Positions 61,053 to 64,000 of a stretch of DNA of 64,000 nucleotides are shown here, one piece after another (the first letter of the stretch is position 1; each line of letters begins with the position of its first letter). The DNA comes from G965215145 sp965215145. GTDB lineage: Bacteria > Bacteroidota > Rhodothermia > Rhodothermales > JANQRZ01. A program made the position numbers and the translations under genes. The DNA lies in assembly GCA_965215145.1 (NCBI GenBank), contig OZ244038.1:1736001-1800000 (forward strand), read 5' to 3'. The notes beneath the pieces were generated by a model, which was not told the origin of the DNA, searched no databases, and saw nothing but the letters and a program-made list of their open reading frames with translations.

Positions 61053-61149
61053 GTAGGGGCGCGATGCATTGCGCCCTGCGACGGCCCGGATGCCAAACCC
61101 GGCGCGGGCGTGGCACAGCGGAGTGCAGGTCGCTCCGCTGTGCCCCTAC
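61053..61149. repeat. Compound GTAGGGGC-family element
   Basis: It begins with GTAGGGGC and ends with GCCCCTAC, 97 bp apart. Inside are two hairpins: GGCGCGATGCATTGCGCC (61058-61075, one G-T pair), and GGCACAGCGGAG paired with CTCCGCTGTGCC (61112-61123 with 61133-61144, 9-base loop). It lies between dacB and hslV. Confidence 0.7.
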
Positions 61150-61171
61150 GACCGGGCGATTCGCCGAACGC

Positions 61172-62719
61172 TCAGTCTCGATACCCGGCCAGCAACTCCA
61201 CGATCGCGTCCTGCGCGCGGGTGACCGTGCCCGTCGTCGTGCCGTAGAGGTTGGTCAGGATCGAGAACGCGAGGGGCGTCCCGGCCGCCGAGGTCACGTA
61301 GCCCGAGAGGTTCTTCGCCCCCGTCACCGTGCCCGTCTTGGCGCGGACGTTCCCGCGGGCGCGGCCCCGCCGGAACCGCCGCTCCAGCGTCCCGTCCCCC
61401 CCGCCGACGGCGAGCGACTGGACGAACGCCTCGCGCACGCCCTCGTCCTCGTGGCCCCACATCGCGGCCAGGAGCGCCGTCAGGTCCACGGGCGCGACCA
61501 TGTTGTAGGGGGACATCCCGCTGCCGTCGCGGACGCGCATCCGCTCGGTCCGCATCCCCGCCCGCTCGAACAGCCGCCCGGCCGCGAGCAGCCCCGCCTC
61601 GGCCGAGCCGCAGTCCACGCGCTCGGGGCGGCGGTAGCCGGCCTCCTCGGCGCGGGCCCGCGCGACGCCGCAGTGGGTGCTGCCGAGCGTGCGCAGCAGG
61701 TGCTCGGCGTAGAGGTTCTGGCTCTCCTTGTTCGTCAGCGCCACGAGCTCGGCCAGCGGCGGCGAGGTGTGCGTCGCGGCGAGCGTCATGGAGCCGTAGT
61801 CGAGGCGGTGCTGGGCCTGCCAGTCGTCGCCGTCCACGGGGTCCCCGTCCACGGCGACGCCCTCGGCGCGGAGCACGTCGCGGAGGGCGTGGACGAAGTA
61901 GCGCGTGGGGTTGTGGACGGAGACCGTGCGGCGGTACTCCCGCCCGGCGGGGACCTCGCTCTCCAGCCAGATGGTGTTCGAGCCGGGCTCGCGGCGGAGC
62001 TCGCTGTCGCCGCGGTCGTTCCGGCCGACGGTGCGGGCGCGGTTGGCGACGAAGACGTAGTCCGTCTCGGGCTCGACCTCGACGCGGGCGCGGCGGCCCG
62101 GCGCCGTCCCCTCGGCCGAGATCCGGAGGCGGCCCTCGTTGAACGAGAGCGCGCTGATCTGCGCGGCGTAGGGCGTCGGCTCGTCGTCCCACGCCCACCC
62201 GTTCCCGAGCAGGAGGTCGTCGAAGGCGTCGTCGTCCCCGACGACGTGGCCCGTGACGGCGCGGACGCCGAACGCCTTCAGCGAGTCGGCCCAGCCCCGG
62301 AAGACGGCCAGGGGGTCGCCGTCGGTGGGGTAGTCCGGCTCGAACCGGCGGTCGGAGATGGTGGGGTCGCCGGAGCCTCGCACGACGAGGTTGCCGTCGA
62401 GCGTCGAGTCGCGGCGGGCGCCGTCGAGGTAGAGCCGCGTCTCGTACCGGAAGTCCGGCCCGAGCGCGTCGAGCGCGGCGGCCGTCGTGAGCAGCTTCTG
62501 GTTCGAAGCCGGGACGAAGTTGTGGCCGGCGTCGTGGGCGTAGAGCGTCTCGCCCGTCGCGAGGTCCACGACGTGGACGCCCCAGAACGCATCGGCGAAG
62601 GCGGTATCCGCCAGCACCGCGTCGATAGATGCGCGGAGCGTCTCCGGCGAGGTCGGCTGGGCCTCGGCCGGCAGCGCGGCCGGCGCCGTCAGGAGGGTGA
62701 GGAGGAGCGCGAGGCGCAT
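61172..62719 (-). CDS. dacB: D-alanyl-D-alanine carboxypeptidase/endopeptidase (PBP4 type, S13)
   Basis: 515 residues. A signal peptide (1-21) is followed by the three penicillin-binding motifs: SNQK with nucleophile Ser72 (FVPASNQKLLTTA), SPYN in the second motif (DGSGMSPYN), and KTG (VRAKTGTVTGAKN). The insertion between the first and second motifs is large, as in PBP4. It trims and cuts peptidoglycan cross-links in the periplasm. The ATG at 62719 fits the signal peptide. It follows mreBC on the same strand. Confidence 0.93.
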   Translation of the reverse strand: MRLALLLTLLTAPAALPAEAQPTSPETLRASIDAVLADTAFADAFWGVHVVDLATGETLYAHDAGHNFVPASNQKLLTTAAALDALGPDFRYETRLYLDGARRDSTLDGNLVVRGSGDPTISDRRFEPDYPTDGDPLAVFRGWADSLKAFGVRAVTGHVVGDDDAFDDLLLGNGWAWDDEPTPYAAQISALSFNEGRLRISAEGTAPGRRARVEVEPETDYVFVANRARTVGRNDRGDSELRREPGSNTIWLESEVPAGREYRRTVSVHNPTRYFVHALRDVLRAEGVAVDGDPVDGDDWQAQHRLDYGSMTLAATHTSPPLAELVALTNKESQNLYAEHLLRTLGSTHCGVARARAEEAGYRRPERVDCGSAEAGLLAAGRLFERAGMRTERMRVRDGSGMSPYNMVAPVDLTALLAAMWGHEDEGVREAFVQSLAVGGGDGTLERRFRRGRARGNVRAKTGTVTGAKNLSGYVTSAAGTPLAFSILTNLYGTTTGTVTRAQDAIVELLAGYRD

Positions 62720-62806
62720 TGGGCAGAAGGGGCGAGGAGGAGGTAGACGGACAGCGGGGGACGGCGGGTAGGTTGGGGAGCAGCACCTCCCGCCGGAGCT
62801 ACGCCC

Positions 62807-62831
62807 GTAGGGGCACGGCGGTGCCGTGCCC
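62807..62831. repeat. GTAGGGGC-family palindrome, degenerate copy
   Basis: GTAG followed by GGGCACGGC, loop GGT, and GCCGTGCCC (62811-62819 with 62823-62831). The right outer arm is CGTAGG where CTAC would be expected. It lies between dacB and mreC. Confidence 0.8.
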
Positions 62832-62907
62832 GTAGGCCGGCCTCAGCCCTCGCTGTCGGCGCCGGCCGCCTCGGCTGTCCGGCCTCTGAACGTCGAACGC
62901 CCCGCCG

Positions 62908-63753
62908 TTAGCGCCGCCGACCCTCAGCCCTCAATTCTGCCGCCTCCAGCGCGTCGCGCTCCTGGTCCGTCGTGTTCAGGAGGACGTAGACGTAGTCCAC
63001 CGACGAGAGCGGCGCGCTCGGCTCGAGGTAGATCGCGAGGTCGTTCCGGCCCGGCGCGGCCAGCACCGAGTCGACGCGGCCGATGGGGATCCCCGGCGGG
63101 AACGTCCCGCTGAACCCGCTCGTGGCGACGAGCATCCCCGGCTCGACGGGCTCCGTCTTGACGACGTACTCCATGAGGAGGCGGTCGTACTGCCGGCCGT
63201 CCCAGCTCACCACGCCGTCGCGCGAGAGCTCCGTGAGCTGCGCGGGCACGGAGAAGTCGGTGTTCTGGTGCGGCATCACGCGGCTGTAGCGCGCGCTCGT
63301 CATCACGACGCGGCCGATGATCCCCCGCTCGTCGATCACCGGCATCCCCGCGCGGACGCTGTCGGCCTCGCCGACGTTGATCGTGAGGAGGTTGTCCTGC
63401 CGCGCGATGTCCTTGCCGACGACGCGGGCGGGGACCATCGCGTAGGCGACGGTGTCGCGGAACCCGATCATCCCGCGGAGCCGCTCGTTCTCGCGGCGGG
63501 CCTCGCGGAGCCGCGCCACCTCGGCGGCGAGGTCGATGGACTCGGCGCGGAGCTCCTCGTTCTCGTCGAGCGCGCTGGCGTAGCGGCCGGCGCTGGCGAA
63601 GACGCCCTCGACGGGGGCCGTGGCCTCCAATGAGAGCGCGCGGGCGCTCCGGTAGAACGGGTTGTTCTGCGCCAGCAGCACGACGAGCGAGACGAGCAGG
63701 AGGAACGCCAGCAGCACGAAGTCGCGGGCCTTCTCCCAGAGCCGGGTGAACAT
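62908..63753 (-). CDS. mreC: Rod shape-determining protein MreC
   Basis: 281 residues. A short cytoplasmic start and one membrane segment (about 11-28) are followed by a coiled coil (about 55-85, DLAAEVARLREARRENERLR) and the MreC beta domain (YAMVPARVVGKDI, DSVRAGMPVIDERGIIGRV, GFSGTFPPGIPIGRV). MreC links the MreB cytoskeleton to wall-synthesis enzymes in the periplasm. It starts about 97 bases downstream of mreB on the same strand. Confidence 0.94.
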   Translation of the reverse strand: MFTRLWEKARDFVLLAFLLLVSLVVLLAQNNPFYRSARALSLEATAPVEGVFASAGRYASALDENEELRAESIDLAAEVARLREARRENERLRGMIGFRDTVAYAMVPARVVGKDIARQDNLLTINVGEADSVRAGMPVIDERGIIGRVVMTSARYSRVMPHQNTDFSVPAQLTELSRDGVVSWDGRQYDRLLMEYVVKTEPVEPGMLVATSGFSGTFPPGIPIGRVDSVLAAPGRNDLAIYLEPSAPLSSVDYVYVLLNTTDQERDALEAAELRAEGRRR

Positions 63754-63850
63754 GCGCAGCGGGGTTGAGGGGGGAGGGGTAAAGGGCGGACGGCGGCAGA
63801 GGTTTCGCTGCGCGTGCCCACCCCCGCGCTCCGGCCGCGCTGGTAGAGCG

Positions 63851-64000
63851 CTAGTAGGACAGCACCCGCTCGTAGTCCTCCAGCTCCTCCAGCACCTTGC
63901 CGGTGCCGCGCACGACGGCCGTGAGCGGGTCGTCCACGACGAACACCGGGAGCTCGGTCCGCTCCTTCAGCAGCTGGTCGATCCCCTTCAGCATCGCGCC
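63851..64000 (-). CDS. mreB: Rod shape-determining protein MreB, C-terminal end only
   Basis: 49 residues and the stop are inside the window; the rest lies beyond its end. The visible part reads GAMLKGIDQLLKERTELPVF then VVDDPLTAVVRGTGKVLEEL, the conserved C-terminus of the actin-like MreB (GLPVxVADDPLTAVxxGTG). It polymerises at the inner membrane to guide wall synthesis. Cotranscription with mreC is likely. Confidence 0.93.
   Translation of the reverse strand, partial: GAMLKGIDQLLKERTELPVFVVDDPLTAVVRGTGKVLEELEDYERVLSY

Noticed and set aside
61021..61149. Small RNA gene between hslV and dacB
   Set aside because: The hairpins are better explained as degenerate GTAGGGGC-family palindromes. 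No promoter or terminator pattern supports a separate RNA.

Overview
The window is about 64 kb of GC-rich DNA from one bacterial chromosome, with third codon positions almost all G or C. The gene set points to the Bacteroidota/Rhodothermota side of the tree, most likely a halophilic or marine Rhodothermales-type organism (Rubricoccus/Rubrivirga/Salinibacter relatives). This is an inference from several exported proteins with type IX secretion (T9SS) C-terminal sorting domains ending in V-x-R, a PorV/PorQ-like barrel, a DUF4835 protein, an S46 dipeptidyl-peptidase, and a sigma/FecR/TonB-receptor triad. There is no rRNA, prophage, transposase or CRISPR array. One tRNA gene, tRNA-Leu(UAG), is present. 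No stretch longer than about 300 bases lacks a gene. Layout. 1-7 kb: an AI-2E transporter (cut by the edge), SixA, a beta-propeller T9SS cargo, a Nudix hydrolase, a small DUF4177-like protein, a rhomboid protease and a GT-C glycosyltransferase. 7-17 kb: clpC, an IscA/ErpA-type Fe-S protein, a 1,678-residue lamin-tail repeat protein and an M20 amidohydrolase. 17-24 kb: an iron-type surface signalling unit (ECF sigma factor, FecR anti-sigma factor, TonB receptor with STN domain) followed by a DUF4397 T9SS cargo behind a structured leader and an orphan copy of its sorting domain. 24-38 kb: a YbdK-type ligase, more secreted proteins (SGNH hydrolase, a frameshifted PA14 protein, a metzincin protease), an SGNH-TPR membrane protein, a helix-hairpin-helix protein with a barrel-like C-terminus, and a PorV/Q-like barrel. 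38-52 kb: a DUF4835 protein, a HEAT-cyclophilin lipoprotein, tRNA-Leu, an S46 peptidase, a phosphoglycerate-mutase-like enzyme, a degenerate DprA, a receiver without its phosphorylation site, patatin, threonine aldolase, mtgA, greA, an NlpC/P60 lipoprotein and a bacilliredoxin. 52-64 kb is all on the minus strand: mreB, mreC, dacB, hslV, a NYN-domain protein, hslU, then four tightly coupled genes for a surface polysaccharide or glycolipid (FemAB/GNAT-like transferase, polytopic membrane protein, flippase, AsnB-like protein). How the genes fit together. Much of the window serves the cell envelope: protein secretion to the surface, wall synthesis and shape (mreBC, dacB, mtgA, NlpC/P60), surface glycan, and TonB-dependent uptake with its own sigma factor. 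The other clear theme is proteolysis (clpC, hslUV, rhomboid, S46, metzincin). The most unusual feature is a dispersed set of intergenic palindromes. They share outer arms GTAGGGGC and GCCCCTAC, but each has a different, always self-complementary, centre. At two sites the palindrome also supplies TAG stop codons to the flanking genes.
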